64,000 nucleotides of DNA from Tethya wilhelma (Eukaryota > Porifera > Demospongiae > Tethyida > Tethyidae). The stretch lies in assembly GCA_964030475.1 (NCBI GenBank), contig CAXIPT010000003.1:929023-993022 (forward strand). Direction: 5' to 3'. Shown here piece by piece: positions 1 to 9,959 of this stretch. Position 1 is the first letter of the stretch. The number at the start of each line of letters is the position of its first letter. The notes beneath the pieces were generated by a model. The model searched no databases and was not told the origin of the DNA. It saw only the letters and a list, made by a program, of their open reading frames with translations. A program made the position numbers and the translations under genes.

Positions 1-78
1 TCATTCAGCTTTGGCCCAACTGGGAAATCAGATAGCATGTTATGCTCATGAAAAGAAAAATACGTTCGATATTGTTTT

Positions 79-88
79 GCGCATGCGC
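79..88. promoter_or_regulatory. NRF-1-type palindrome upstream of RING gene
   Basis: The 10-bp palindrome GCGCATGCGC lies about 120 bp before the ATG of the RING gene and is followed by a GC-rich tract (about 105-125). The same palindrome occurs near other genes of the window (2288, 8638, 9602, 11181, 52042), which suggests a core-promoter element. Factor identity (NRF-1) is inferred from the known vertebrate consensus. Confidence 0.5.
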
Positions 89-206
89 ACTTTTCATATG
101 TGCACCGCGCGCGGCGCGGCGCGGTGTGATTGATGACTAGTTGGGTGTGGCCAACTAGATATCTGGGTGTGTCAGACCACCCCTGCTGTATTATCTCACA
201 ACTGAA

Positions 207-869
207 ATGAGTGACTGTGCTGAAAACGTGAAGCAGGAGACAAAACTGGCTGTAGAATGCCCTATTTGTCTAACCCAGGGAAACAATGGCATTGTATCTA
301 CAAAGTGTGAGCACAAATTCTGTAAAAGATGTGTCATAAAGCTTCTTACGGGACCTAGTTCCCGTGACCCCCTGAGAGAGAGACCTACCTGTCCAGTCTG
401 TCGTCAAGTAATATGTCCCTATGACATTACAAATCTCGAGACAGGAAAAACTTTAATGGAGAAGCCTACAACAATATTTGGTGGTGTCTACGTTCAAGGA
501 GGCACTGAAGGTCTTGCCAGTTACCATTTTGTCAGCGAAAAAGATAGCTACATTTCGTACAGTGCCGCTCCTCCTCTTTGGCGACTAGCTGATGATTCAC
601 CTCCACCTGTATTGAAGCCTTTCCTCCATGCGACCTACCATCCAGAGATACGTACCTTCAGAGCAATAGTTGACTGGAGTGACGTCAATTTCGGAGGAGA
701 TGCTCAGTGGATCTACCGTATCGTATTTTCTGAAGATTTTATGAAGATTGAGGGAGGAGAGGTACTTGGATACAGAGCAGATGGCCAAAGAAGTAGATGG
801 AACGTGTATGAGCAAGATTTAGCGTACGTTCGACTCATTACTGAGAATCACTTGACACAGACTGAATAG
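207..869 (+). CDS. RING-finger protein (putative E3 ubiquitin ligase)
   Basis: Intronless 220-aa ORF from ATG at 207. An N-terminal C3HC4 RING is complete: Cys18, Cys21, Cys34, His36, Cys39, Cys42, Cys62 and Cys65, with the CPIC and CPVC signatures. The usual RING role is E2 recruitment for ubiquitin transfer, probably in the cytosol because no signal peptide or membrane segment is seen. Residues about 85-210 form a separate domain rich in Tyr, Trp and acidic residues (PTTIFGGVYVQGG, YHPEIRTFRAIVDW) that I do not recognise; it may be the substrate-binding part. The next gene converges on it from the minus strand, with 130 bp between the two stop codons. No break or frameshift is visible. Confidence 0.85.
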   Translation: MSDCAENVKQETKLAVECPICLTQGNNGIVSTKCEHKFCKRCVIKLLTGPSSRDPLRERPTCPVCRQVICPYDITNLETGKTLMEKPTTIFGGVYVQGGTEGLASYHFVSEKDSYISYSAAPPLWRLADDSPPPVLKPFLHATYHPEIRTFRAIVDWSDVNFGGDAQWIYRIVFSEDFMKIEGGEVLGYRADGQRSRWNVYEQDLAYVRLITENHLTQTE

Positions 870-999
870 TACAATTCCCAAATTTATTTACCTTAACAAT
901 TGATGATATTGTGTGGTGTAAATAGAGCCTAGACAATGCATGCATGTGTTCTTTTTTATTCTGCTATAATTATAGTAAATTAACGTTCGACATTTTGTA

Positions 1000-2175
1000 C
1001 TACTGATCTGGACGAGCTAGAAAGATCACAATAATAACCACAGTCCCTAGCACAAATCCTACTGTTCCACCCATTAGTCCCGATCTTATCTTCTTCCCAG
1101 TGATAGCAATACAACCTTGTATATCATCAACAGAACTAGTTGTAGCAAATGTTGATCCAAATCCTGAGCTGAAATCGCCACTGTCGTTACAAACACACTC
1201 AATGGGTATGTCATTGTCTCCAAGGAAGTAAAGACCCAGTGTAACACACACTAGAATGAGAGCTATGACCATTAGAACGAGGGCTTTACGATCTTTAATA
1301 GCGTCACCATGGCAACCTCGATTCTCGAGGAAAAAGTACCCAACGACAAAAGCGATCCAAAATAAAGCAGACAAGCTCCAGGAGACCCAACTTCCACCTA
1401 TATCACTGTCACTACACACTTTGTTATTAATGATAGAATCCTTGCTCCATACTACGCTGTATACAGCATCGTACTCTACCATCAGTGCTAGCATGTGAAT
1501 GAGGAAGGAGGCCGCTTTGAGATTGCTGTCTGTAATATCACTTAATGCTTTTGATTTAGTCACTGAGATCCATTTTCGTAGTAATAAGGGAGAAATTCGA
1601 AATATAATGAGTGCAAAGAACAGTAGACATCTTCCAGCTGTTTGGCTTTTCTCTATGCAACTTTCTCCACAAGAAAACTCTTCAGAAAAAGTGGCAAAAA
1701 TTGTTGGAATATTATCACCAGTGAAGTAAAACAGTGCTCCAGTAATGATCAAGCAATCGGCAGTGAACAGTGGCCATGCATTGTTATTATTCTTGTTAAG
1801 CTTCACCCTCAATACAATGACTGCGATTATGATCATTGCAATGAGGCTTCCTATGGCACAGAAGCCCACTACAACTATTGAAGCTATGGCAAGGCTTAGC
1901 GATTCATCTGAACCATTATCACTGACACTGGTTTGAAGAGAAATGTAAAGTAGGGAGCTTATCATGTCCACGAACAGAATGAAAGACTTGTAGATATCAC
2001 TGTTGAAATCCCAGGCATCATTGCTTTCAAGAACATCTAAAAATATTACATGAAATAAACAAGAAAAAAATGCAATACTGATAACACTTAAAAAGTTTTA
2101 GCACTTAAAGTCTTGAAACTAGCTATTTTACAACTTATATATGTTTTATACCAGTTACTTACCTATGTAAGTCAT
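1000..2175 (-). CDS. 8-TM family membrane protein, member 1 (two exons)
   Basis: Coding exons are complement(2163..2175) and complement(1000..2036): ATG ACT TAC ATA G, a GT-AG intron of 126 bp, then one long exon; 349 aa. The 13-nt first coding exon matches the other members. The protein has about eight hydrophobic segments: after an N-terminal stretch with FNSDIYKSFILF, TM2 and TM3 lead to FTGDNIP, TM4 starts AGRCLLF, TM5 contains HMLALMVEYDAVY, TM7 ends FLGDNDIPIECVC and TM8 is Gly/Ile/Val-rich. Paired Cys in the loops TM3-4, TM5-6 and TM7-8 would all be extracellular if the N terminus is cytosolic. I know no named family with this pattern, so function is unknown. It is divergent to the fragment at 2364. 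Confidence 0.8.
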
Positions 2176-2363
2176 ATTGTGTATGTATTGATACTCCACA
2201 AACCGATAGTATGTAGGTAAACTTGTATACTGCAATTCAAGTCAAAGATCGCTCAGCAGTCAGCACGGAAAGTACGTTAATTGCTTTGCGCATGCGTAGA
2301 TTTTTCACGTGACCTTCGCAGCGGGTGTAAACAGATTCTCGACAGAAAGTCACTGAAGCCACC
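2176..2363. promoter_or_regulatory. Bidirectional promoter region between two 8-TM genes
   Basis: Only 188 bp separate the ATG at 2175 (-) from the ATG at 2364 (+). The interval carries GCGCATGCGT at 2288-2297 and a nearby CACGTGA. A shared head-to-head promoter is the simplest reading. Confidence 0.5.
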
Positions 2364-2586
2364 ATGGCCATCAAAGGTAAGAGAAAGACTTTGTCATGAT
2401 AATAAGCAATGCGTATGATTGTTATAATAATAAATAACTAGATATTTATTGCTAATAATTAGTAATAATTATTGTTCTTTTCAGGGATTATAAGGAGTAC
2501 CAGTAATACCTGGCAGTTCAACAGTGACATCTACAAGTCGTTCATTCTATTCATGGACATCATAAGCTCTCTACTGTACATTTCCC
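2364..2586 (+). CDS. 8-TM family member, 5' part only (cut by contig gap)
   Basis: Exons 2364-2376 (ATG GCC ATC AAA G) and 2485-2586 with a GT-AG intron of 108 bp; the reading frame gives MAIKG followed by the family N terminus (WQFNSDIYKSFILFMDIISS) and stops at the N at 2587. Start context ccaccATGG is strong. The DNA after the N does not continue the gene, so the rest is missing from the assembly or placed elsewhere. The exon is very similar to the start of the pseudogene at 11582-12600. Confidence 0.7.
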
Positions 2587-2587
2587 N

Positions 2588-3702
2588 TGGTACATGGTAT
2601 CGGGCATTCAGGTTTCTGGCTGGGTTTCCTATCACTCTTGAATGTTTTAGTAGTTCCTGGTTTTCATAATGTCATTCTCTAATGATTTTTTGGTTATATA
2701 TAGCATTTTGTGCACGGATTTCAGCTTGACTGTGGAACTTGATCAAATTGGTGAATGGCTTGGCTGTAATAATTTTATAGTGAGAGAGTAATGTTAGATA
2801 GTTTTGGTGTGTATAGTCATTCTAGTGGACAGTTTAACTTTCGGAATTTAGTTTGGTTATCAGATTAAATTGGACTGGTTGAAGTTCATAATGAGTCACA
2901 GTATTTCTTTCTTAGTTTCATTGGTTTGAATGCATACTCATGCATTGGTCTCTTATAAGTGATTGTATGGTTCATATGCCAGTGGTGTTTGCTTAGGATT
3001 AGAAGTTGATATGTTTACTATTGCGTGGATTGTTAGAAAATGTTGTTTTGGTTAGGTATAGTTGTTTGTGAGTTGGTATCTCGTTTAGAACTTTCTTATC
3101 TTGTGTGGCCTTGGTTTAATAAATATTTGGTTAGGTTTGTTGGTTGTGGCAATCCCTGTATATGCGTGTCCAGAGCACTCAAAGGTTCATTACAAGTTTA
3201 TAACTTTATAATGTGTGCATTTTTGAGGGTTATATAGCCAGTTTAAATTTTAACACCAGTCCATTGACTGCCAAAAGTTTCGATTACAATTATACAGTAA
3301 TCATTAACAAGGCTGTATGGTCTACAATGCAGTAGACACAATCCATGTTTAAAAAACACGGATTCTCCACCAGGGGGGGAAGGGCCATTGCACATCACGT
3401 GTTCAGTGACATCAATCGGTAAAGGTCATCAAATTCAAATGCATAACCGAAACGGCTAAAACTGGCCCTATTTTTGTCCGGTATTATGACTCACAATTGG
3501 CTCGCTACTTCCACAATTTTTGGCCCTGCAGGATTACACTGCCTCACACTAAGGCGCTGGGCAATATGAAGTAGCGACCAATGAAATGCAATGAAATCGA
3601 TTTACGTGCTACCTCTAGTTTAGGCATAGGAGTATATATTATTAAAGTGTGTAGCACAGTCTTGTAATATTCTTTCGTACCCCTATAATATGGAATTTTT
3701 AC
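2588..3702. other. Non-coding stretch, strand-biased composition
   Basis: No convincing gene. From about 2600 to 3250 the + strand is rich in T and G and poor in C, giving short chance ORFs. A run of G occurs near 3374. Confidence 0.4.
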
Positions 3703-5202
3703 CTTTCACAAAGAAGAGCCGTTTCTGAGGGAGCATTGTGCAGGGTCTCATTCAAGTCAGTGATCTCCTCACTTTCTTCTGACTCACTCACTAGCAGTTT
3801 TACCTCAGGAAGAGAATCAGGAGGCGAGGCTGACTTCAACACCTGAGGCAGAGAACAGGGGTAGATACAATCAACATGAATAATGATATCAAGTCAGTTA
3901 AGAGTATATGCTGTGTTCAGTGTTCTCTCAGGACTATAAATTATTATAGTAAAAAGGAACAGAAGTTGCTAGATTCAACAAGGAAGCAGCAAATAAAAGG
4001 CTGGATTGGAGTCCGTTGAAAGGAGGAAGGAACACTTTATGCTTTATGCAAGCAATTAAAGTTGGGTTCAGAGAGATTTTACTTTTGGATTTGAAGTTGG
4101 GGCAATTCTTATTGTAAATGGATGTGCTTCTATTAGAAATACACAAAATTAACTTTTGAGTTCAAAAACTGGCAAGCTCGTACAGGAAGAGGAAGTTCAA
4201 GCTGACTAACCATGAGGTGCATGTCATCATAGTCGGAGGAAGTCCACCACAGAAACACAATAGCTTTCTCCTCAGGGTCCGGGCAATAAGGAGAGTCTAT
4301 AATCTCAAATTGGAATGAATTTTTGGTGTAGTTTGGATAAGAGTATTTTCATAATTTAAATGACTCTGCTGAGGCTGACTTCAACACCTGAAGCAGATAA
4401 CAAGGGTAGATCAAATCAACGTATATACAACAATATAATGCTAAATCAGTTATTGAGAGTATAGTGTGATTATAGACTTATTAGTGTATATATATATTAT
4501 ATTATTTATTAGTAAAAAGTACTAGAAGGAAGTTGCTAAAATTTGAGATAAACAAATTAAAGCAATTGTGCATGCAATTATCATCTTCTATGCAAGCAGT
4601 TTGGGCTCTGGCTTCGGGAGAATTCTTATACTGTACATGGACTTCGGATGTGCTTCTGTTAGCAGTGGCGGATCCAGGGGGGGGTTCCAGGGTTCCACGG
4701 AACCCCCCTTTCAGCTGAGATCTCGCATTATAATTAACTGTGCAGATTGGAAAAGGTCAAGATGGAACCCTCCTTTCAACTTAAAAATACTAAAAGCAAC
4801 TCAGAATCACGCTGAATATTAGTCTTTTGTGAAAAATATAGAATTTCTGTCTCTTTCTTGCCGTTTTTTTCTTCCATTCAGGCTTTTTTGGCAAAATTTT
4901 AGCTGCACGAGCGCTAAAGGGGCGGGGCTGTTGCGACCAAAAGTGGGCGTGGCTACGTAAAAATTTTTCGAGCGCTCTGCGCGCATTCATTAGAACCCCC
5001 CTATTCAATTTCCTAGATCCGCCACTGGTTAGAAGTACACAATCTAAGCAGAACAAAATAAATCAAAACAAGGGAAAATCATGCAAGCTAAGGAAATATA
5101 TGAGCTAGCTATAGACATGAATTTACAGCAACTAACCATGAGGTGCATGTCATGGGCGAGGTAGTCCACCACAAAACCAATCACCTTCTTAGTCCACTTT
5201 CC
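3703..5202 (-). CDS. Three coding-like exons of an unidentified gene
   Basis: Reading the minus strand, three exons have good splice sites and compatible phase: 5137-5202 (66 nt, GKWTKKVIGFVVDYLAHDMH then LM), 4211-4270 (60 nt, EKAIVFLWWTSSDYDDMHLM) and 3703-3842 (140 nt, starts VLKSASPPDSLPEVKLLVSE, very acidic). The first two are phase 0-0 and end with the same DMHLM before a GTTAGT donor, so they look like duplicated, possibly mutually exclusive exons. No start or stop exon was found. Family unknown. The third exon could also join either of the first two alone. Confidence 0.4.
3829..4190. repeat. Tandem duplication, copy 1
   Basis: The block from GGCTGACTTCAACACCTGA (3829) through the GGATGTGCTTCT motif (about 4121) recurs, diverged, from about 4373 to 4660. 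The duplication includes the acceptor and first codons of the 3703-3842 exon. Confidence 0.55.
4373..4662. repeat. Tandem duplication, copy 2 (interrupted by an element)
   Basis: Diverged copy of 3829-4190. It contains the exon acceptor but only the first few codons of the exon, so it is not a usable exon. A 365-bp inverted-repeat element follows at 4663. Confidence 0.55.
4663..5027. mobile_element. Non-autonomous DNA element with CAGTGGCGGATC ends, copy 1
   Basis: Terminal inverted repeats CAGTGGCGGATCCAGG and CCTAGATCCGCCACTG bound a 365-bp element, flanked by the direct repeat GTTAG (4658-4662 and 5028-5032), a 5-bp target duplication. The interior has GAACCCCCC-rich stretches and a GGGCGTGGCTAC motif also present in the 40676 copy. 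No transposase ORF. Superfamily not assigned; ends resemble hAT-type CAG termini but the 5-bp duplication is shorter than the usual 8. Confidence 0.8.
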
Positions 5203-5970
5203 CTGAGAGGAATAAAAATACTATAATAACTTGTCTGAAATATCACCATGATGCAACAAACAGTATACGTACAGTAAAACATTTAGTATTGTTTAAAAAA
5301 AGCAAGTATATACTTTTGTGAATGATACAATAATAACATTAATAGCTACAGTGCCTAAACAGCATTTTTTTTAAATATCTGATTATCAATCTGTCCATGG
5401 AATTCCAGTTTTCAGTGAAAATTGACAGTAGATGTGCTAAAACATAAATTTACCATGGTACTTAATTTGTGTAGTAAGTGTTAGTGATTTGTTTCGAAAC
5501 AACCCTTATAACGTTACTTCACTGCAGGGTATAATACCATGCATACGGGACAAGTCATTAATAAACAAAAAAGAAAGGAAAGACTAAAGGTTATATACTC
5601 TATAGCCTATGCAAACTGTTACAGCTGAATGAGATGACTTCCTTGTATCAATTAACACTTAGTCAATGAATTTTATACAGAAGTGAGGAGCTTTATATCA
5701 GAGTGTTTAGGTCTATTCATCAACTACTTCTTACAAGGAAAAAGGCATACATAACGTAGGAAATGTACAATAGATAATTCTCACAACACCAATAAAAATA
5801 CGATAATAGGAAGTAGGGCCATGCAGTACATATAAGGTAATAAATCAAAACCACTGAAGGGTGCTTTGTTATAGAGATCCAGTGGTATAAAAAAAGAAGG
5901 GAAAGATTCAAAATCAGATTCTTACAGTAAGACTATAGAGGCTTATCTTCTATGATTGCCAGGGACTGAC
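5203..5970. other. Non-coding stretch
   Basis: AT-rich sequence without a recognisable gene, RNA or element. Confidence 0.35.
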
Positions 5971-5977
5971 TTAATAT

Positions 5978-6088
5978 TACAAGTAGTAAAAATTTTTAAA
6001 AAATAAGCAGTGTAGGAATGGGTAGTGCTGTAAAAAGTATTGGAACAAGGAATGGTTTCAATTTCGGCACATGACTACTTCATTTTCA
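5978..6088 (+). repeat. Half of palindromic repeat family (left arm)
   Basis: ACAAGTAGTAAAAATTT through TAGGAATGGGTAGTGC and CGGCACATGACTACTTCATT, the left arm of the hairpin element seen complete at 54075-54475. It ends at the N at 6089, so the contig broke inside the palindrome. Confidence 0.7.
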
Positions 6089-6089
6089 N

Positions 6090-8468
6090 TTTTTGCATGG
6101 CATGCATTATTGTTTTCTTCACCATTTCGGCAGTAATACCTTTCTTTCGACAACACTAGACGCTGTAAAAGGTTCAGACGAAGAAGTGAGTAAGTCTGAT
6201 AGCAAATAACAACACGAAAGTGTGGAGAAATAATTGTTTGTTTTCATTCCTACAGCCATACTGGGATTATGGGCCCATTATTGTACTGTGCACAATATAA
6301 TGTACAGAGCCATGCACCCGTAATATTATAGCTAATGTGACTATATATGCCACTAGATCATTATAATCTATAATATAGCATCTTATACTGATAAAAGATC
6401 ATCATTCTAGCATCTGTATCGAGTGGAAGTGTGTTTATTTGACCAATTTGACTACTAGTAGGCTGAAGGACAATGTTGAACGGTCTATAATGCTTTGGTA
6501 CAACACTCAATGTGTATAGTTTTGCCTATTATCCTACTATAATTGTCATTTAATAGTTTCCTTTTCATCAAGAAACTCATCATTCACAGAATCGCATTAG
6601 CATAATTGAAGCAAAATGGGTAGAGTTTGGGAAAGAAAATAGGTATTTTTTCAAGCAGAAGAGGGAAAAAAAATAGGCAGGAAAAAAAGCATAAGTTATC
6701 TGGGCCTATATATATGCCACTCTGGCCAGTGAGTATATATGTGCTGTGTGTGCTATTGTCATTGTGCTGTGCATGTTAATTGAACGGGTAACATTCAGTA
6801 TCACATTAGTGGGCAAGTTTGTGTGTGTGTGTGTGTCTATGTGTGTAAAAGTCCTACAGTCTCATCAGTACAAGGATCGAAATACCTACAGTTCTAGGCT
6901 CATAAATATGAGCTATTGCTATTGTGACTTATCATAATTTGTTGTTTAATGATTACAACTATTTTATGATACCCAAATCATACAAGCATATATAGACAGT
7001 CTATCATAACTTGCGTTGACCTTAACATTATTATAATGCTCTATCTGGTTTGAGGTGGGGATATACTATAAGGACTTCCCAAGGGATTTTCTCTACATTA
7101 ATTACTGGTCAATTAATGCTACATTATCTGAACATCTGCAAGATATATACAACCACAGAGCATTATTTATGACACAACCCTGTCAGCCAAGTACAAAAGA
7201 AGGCGCGGTGGCTGATGTGGTCTATATTGGGAATTGCCCAGGGGATTTCCCTACATTGCAAACGCCAACGTCAGCACTCGATGCCTATCTCTGACTGCTA
7301 ATAGTATAAATATTCTCAATTCGTGCATACATCTATTAAATCTATACGTGACTCACAATTGGCGTGCAAAGGCATAGTCTCTTCAGTGAACTAAATTTTG
7401 CTCCGATTAATTTTGCCGTAGATACTACTAACCGACTGATTCTGCTGAATATGGCTTTTACAGGTAATTTGTTTAATTAACTAAAAGTATAAATTTAATG
7501 TTTATCATTGTTTTGTTTTAAGTAGATGTTCTGGAGGGAAACAGTGCCTGGGATTTCAACAGTAACATCTACAAGACTTTCATTCTGTTTATGGACATCC
7601 TAAGCTCCCTACTCTACGTCTCATTTCAAACAGCAGTCAGTGATGATTCCTGGGCTAAAGCTTCACTCGGAATATTTTGCGTATTTGCTTTGCTAAGTTT
7701 GATTGGAATGATTGTGGTTGCTGTGATTATTCTTGCTTTGAAACTGAACAAAAGTGACAAAAATGCATGGCCCTTTTTTATCGCTGATAGTTTTATCATT
7801 TTTGGTGCATTGCTCTACTTCATTGGTGATAATCTCCCACCCATTCTTGTACGATTTAGCAAAGAGCTTTCATGTGATGAACATTGCATTTCTCTAGCAA
7901 AGACTGCTGGTAGATGTCTTCTGTTTATTGCTCTTCTATCATTTCAAGTTGTGCCAAAGTTGCTCAGGAAATATATGATTGTATCTAATACTGATGCAGG
8001 TGACGACATTACAAATGAAAACTTGAAAGCTGCCTCTTTCCTGATTCACATGCTAGCACTGATGGTGGAATACGATGCTATATACAGTGTTGTATGGGGA
8101 AATGATTCCATCATTGAAAACGGCGTGTGTAACTCAAGCGATATTGGTGGAAGTTGGGCATGTTGGACTATCTCGTTTGTCGTTTGGATCGCATTTGTCC
8201 TAATCTACTTTGTGTTTGAGAATGACTTCATTAGTGGTAATCATGATATTATCAAAGATGTCTATGCACTTGTCCTGATTATCATTGGCCTTGTCGTTGT
8301 GTGTGTTACTCTTGGAACCTACCTCCTTGGAGACAATGCCGAACCCATCGATTGTGTGTGCAATGATGGTCCTATGAATATTGATGGTGGAAGTGGCTTT
8401 AACTCAACACTATCTGACAATGGGTGTAGCGATCTTATGGGCAAACAGATAAGATCTAGTTTCATGGG
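6090..8468 (+). repeat. Inverted duplication, copy A (identical to 15365-17743)
   Basis: Every position x I compared here matches 23833-x on the opposite strand, including non-coding DNA, microsatellite and gene. Copy A begins one base after the N at 6089; copy B begins one base after the N at 15364. Identical sequence ending on contig joins points to a misplaced redundant contig rather than an old duplication. Confidence 0.85.
7241..7250 (+). promoter_or_regulatory. kappaB-like site upstream of 8-TM gene 2
   Basis: GGGGATTTCC fits the NF-kappaB consensus GGGRNWYYCC and lies 201 bp before the ATG at 7451. It is preceded by GGGAATTGCCC (7230-7240). A related pair occurs at about 7072 (GGACTTCCC, then GGGATTTTC). 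The layout resembles the pair upstream of the 13063 gene. Confidence 0.45.
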
Positions 8469-8535
8469 CGTGACAGCGTTTGGTGTGCTTGGAACTGTGA
8501 TTATAATTGTAGTGTTTCTTGTTCGTGGTAAGTAA
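7451..8535 (+). CDS. 8-TM family membrane protein, member 2 (two exons)
   Basis: Exons 7451-7463 and 7526-8535 (GT-AG intron, 62 bp), 340 aa. Hydrophobic segments at about residues 21-40, 52-76, 86-104, 133-150, 173-195, 215-235, 252-272 and 317-337. GDN motifs end TM3 (105-107) and TM7 (273-275), each followed by a Pro and a Cys-bearing loop (Cys121, Cys125; Cys281, Cys283, Cys305). Asn207 and Asn297 are N-glycosylation sequons in loops predicted extracellular. AATAAA follows at 8559. Family and function unknown; it could be a channel, transporter or receptor-like protein, and the sequence does not decide. An identical truncated copy lies inverted at 15365-16382. Confidence 0.85.
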
Positions 8536-8631
8536 GTAAAAGCAGCAAACTGAACTTTAATAAAATTAATATAGAATAAAATATTACGATTTTGTAACTA
8601 AAATTTTGTTTATAATAATATTATTATGTCA

Positions 8632-8824
8632 ACAATTGCGCATGCGCAAAACTCTACGTGGCAATTACATAATGTTGAAGGTACTCTAGCTATATAGGTG
8701 GGGCATTGATTCACATCATTTGTCTAGATAAACAGAAGAGCATGAATTCATTTTAGCTGTAGAGATTGACAGTTAGATTGTCACACATCATCACAATGCC
8801 AACAGTACAGTGATAGTCCCCACC
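8632..8824 (+). repeat. Promoter/leader duplication, copy 1
   Basis: Strongly similar to 9596-9786: GCGCATGCGCAAAACT, then GGCATTGATTCAC, GAGCATGAATTCATTTTAG and CACATCATCACAATGCCAAC. The block is the upstream leader of the 9960 gene copied in front of a 3' gene fragment. Confidence 0.8.
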
Positions 8825-9094
8825 CTCACACATGACAATCGGCACGTTCTTGTGTGTGGTTCTCTTGGATTCTATATCCTTGGAGACAATTCCAAACCCA
8901 TCGACTGTGAGTGTAATGATGGACCCATTGCAATTGATAGAGGAAGTGGTTTTAACTCAACACTATCTATGAGTGATACTGGGTGTAGCAATGTTATGGG
9001 AAAACAGGTAAGAGCTGGTCTAATGGGTCTGACAACCTTTGGCGTGCTTGGAACTGTGATTATTATTGCAGTGGTTCTTGTGCGTGGTAGGTAG
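8825..9094 (+). pseudogene. 8-TM family 3' fragment fused to a promoter copy
   Basis: From about 8835 the frame encodes only the family C terminus: YILGDNSKPIDCECNDG, GFNSTLSMSDTGC and the last membrane segment ending LVRGR, then a stop. TM1 to TM6 are absent, and the leader copy (8632-8824) is joined directly to it. The ORF could start at 8810 within a short unrelated N terminus, giving 94 aa with about one and a half membrane segments. I read it as an internal-deletion pseudogene; a small expressed product cannot be excluded. Confidence 0.7.
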
Positions 9095-9595
9095 TAAGTA
9101 AGCTTGATATAAAGAAGTGAACTAAACTTATAGAATAAACTAAAAGAGCATAATATTATCTATTCATGTATTATGATTAAATTTTGTCTCTATGCGTATG
9201 TAGTCTCAATATCTATGCCAAAAGCACATGTTAGTACATGTACATCTGATTACCAAAGATTACACACTTCTGTCTCTCTTCCTTTTTGCAATTGGGCCAG
9301 GTGATGTTGAAGCCCTAAACCAGGTACACTACAACAAGATTTGCCAATTTGTATAGCTACAAGTATTTTAAGTGCTTTGTACAAGTCATAAAACCGCTTT
9401 CTCTTGAGTTTGGTGGAGTCATGCATGACTCTGTGATGGCGGAGCGTGGGTACGAGGCTAGAAGGGAATTAGCACACAAAAACATTACAGTTACTTGATG
9501 CATGGAAATTTACACTGTCATGCAACAAACATGATTTGCATCTTTAAAGATTTACACTGGTAATCCATTCTGTCAACACTCAGCCACATACGTCG
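9095..9595. other. Non-coding stretch
   Basis: Polyadenylation-like AATAAA downstream of the fragment (about 9133); otherwise nothing recognisable. Confidence 0.3.
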
Positions 9596-9786
9596 ACAAC
9601 TGCGCATGCGCAAAACTACATTTGGCAGTTACCTAATATTGAAGGTGGGGCCCGGGCATTGATTCACGTCATTTGTATAGATAAACAGCAGAGCATGAAT
9701 TCATTTTAGTTGTAGAGATCGACAGTTAGATTGTCACACATCATCACAATGCCAACAGTTGTGATAATAGCGGTAGTCCCCTCCCT
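9596..9786 (+). repeat. Promoter/leader duplication, copy 2
   Basis: Partner of 8632-8824. Contains GCGCATGCGC at 9602-9611 and lies 170-360 bp before the ATG of the 9960 gene, so it is probably that gene's promoter and 5' leader. It includes a 36-codon upstream ORF starting at 9749. Confidence 0.7.
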
Positions 9787-9959
9787 CGCTTGTACATGTA
9801 CTGTTATACCGTGCACTTGTCAACAGAGTGCGGACAGTGCATTAAAAAGAAAGCCGTAATTGCTGATAGATAAATCACGGTTAGAACCTGAGTTCATGAT
9901 CAATCCATGCTATATACCTGATTCTGGAGTCTGAACAACCAGAATCTTGAAGCAGTAGT

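Noticed and set aside
1256..1936. Plus-strand ORFs over the first 8-TM gene
   Set aside because: Antisense shadows of a well-supported gene with conserved paralogues.
7055..7294. 79-codon ORF upstream of 8-TM gene 2
   Set aside because: It overlaps the kappaB-like promoter motifs, has no homologue among paralogue promoters and no protein-like composition.
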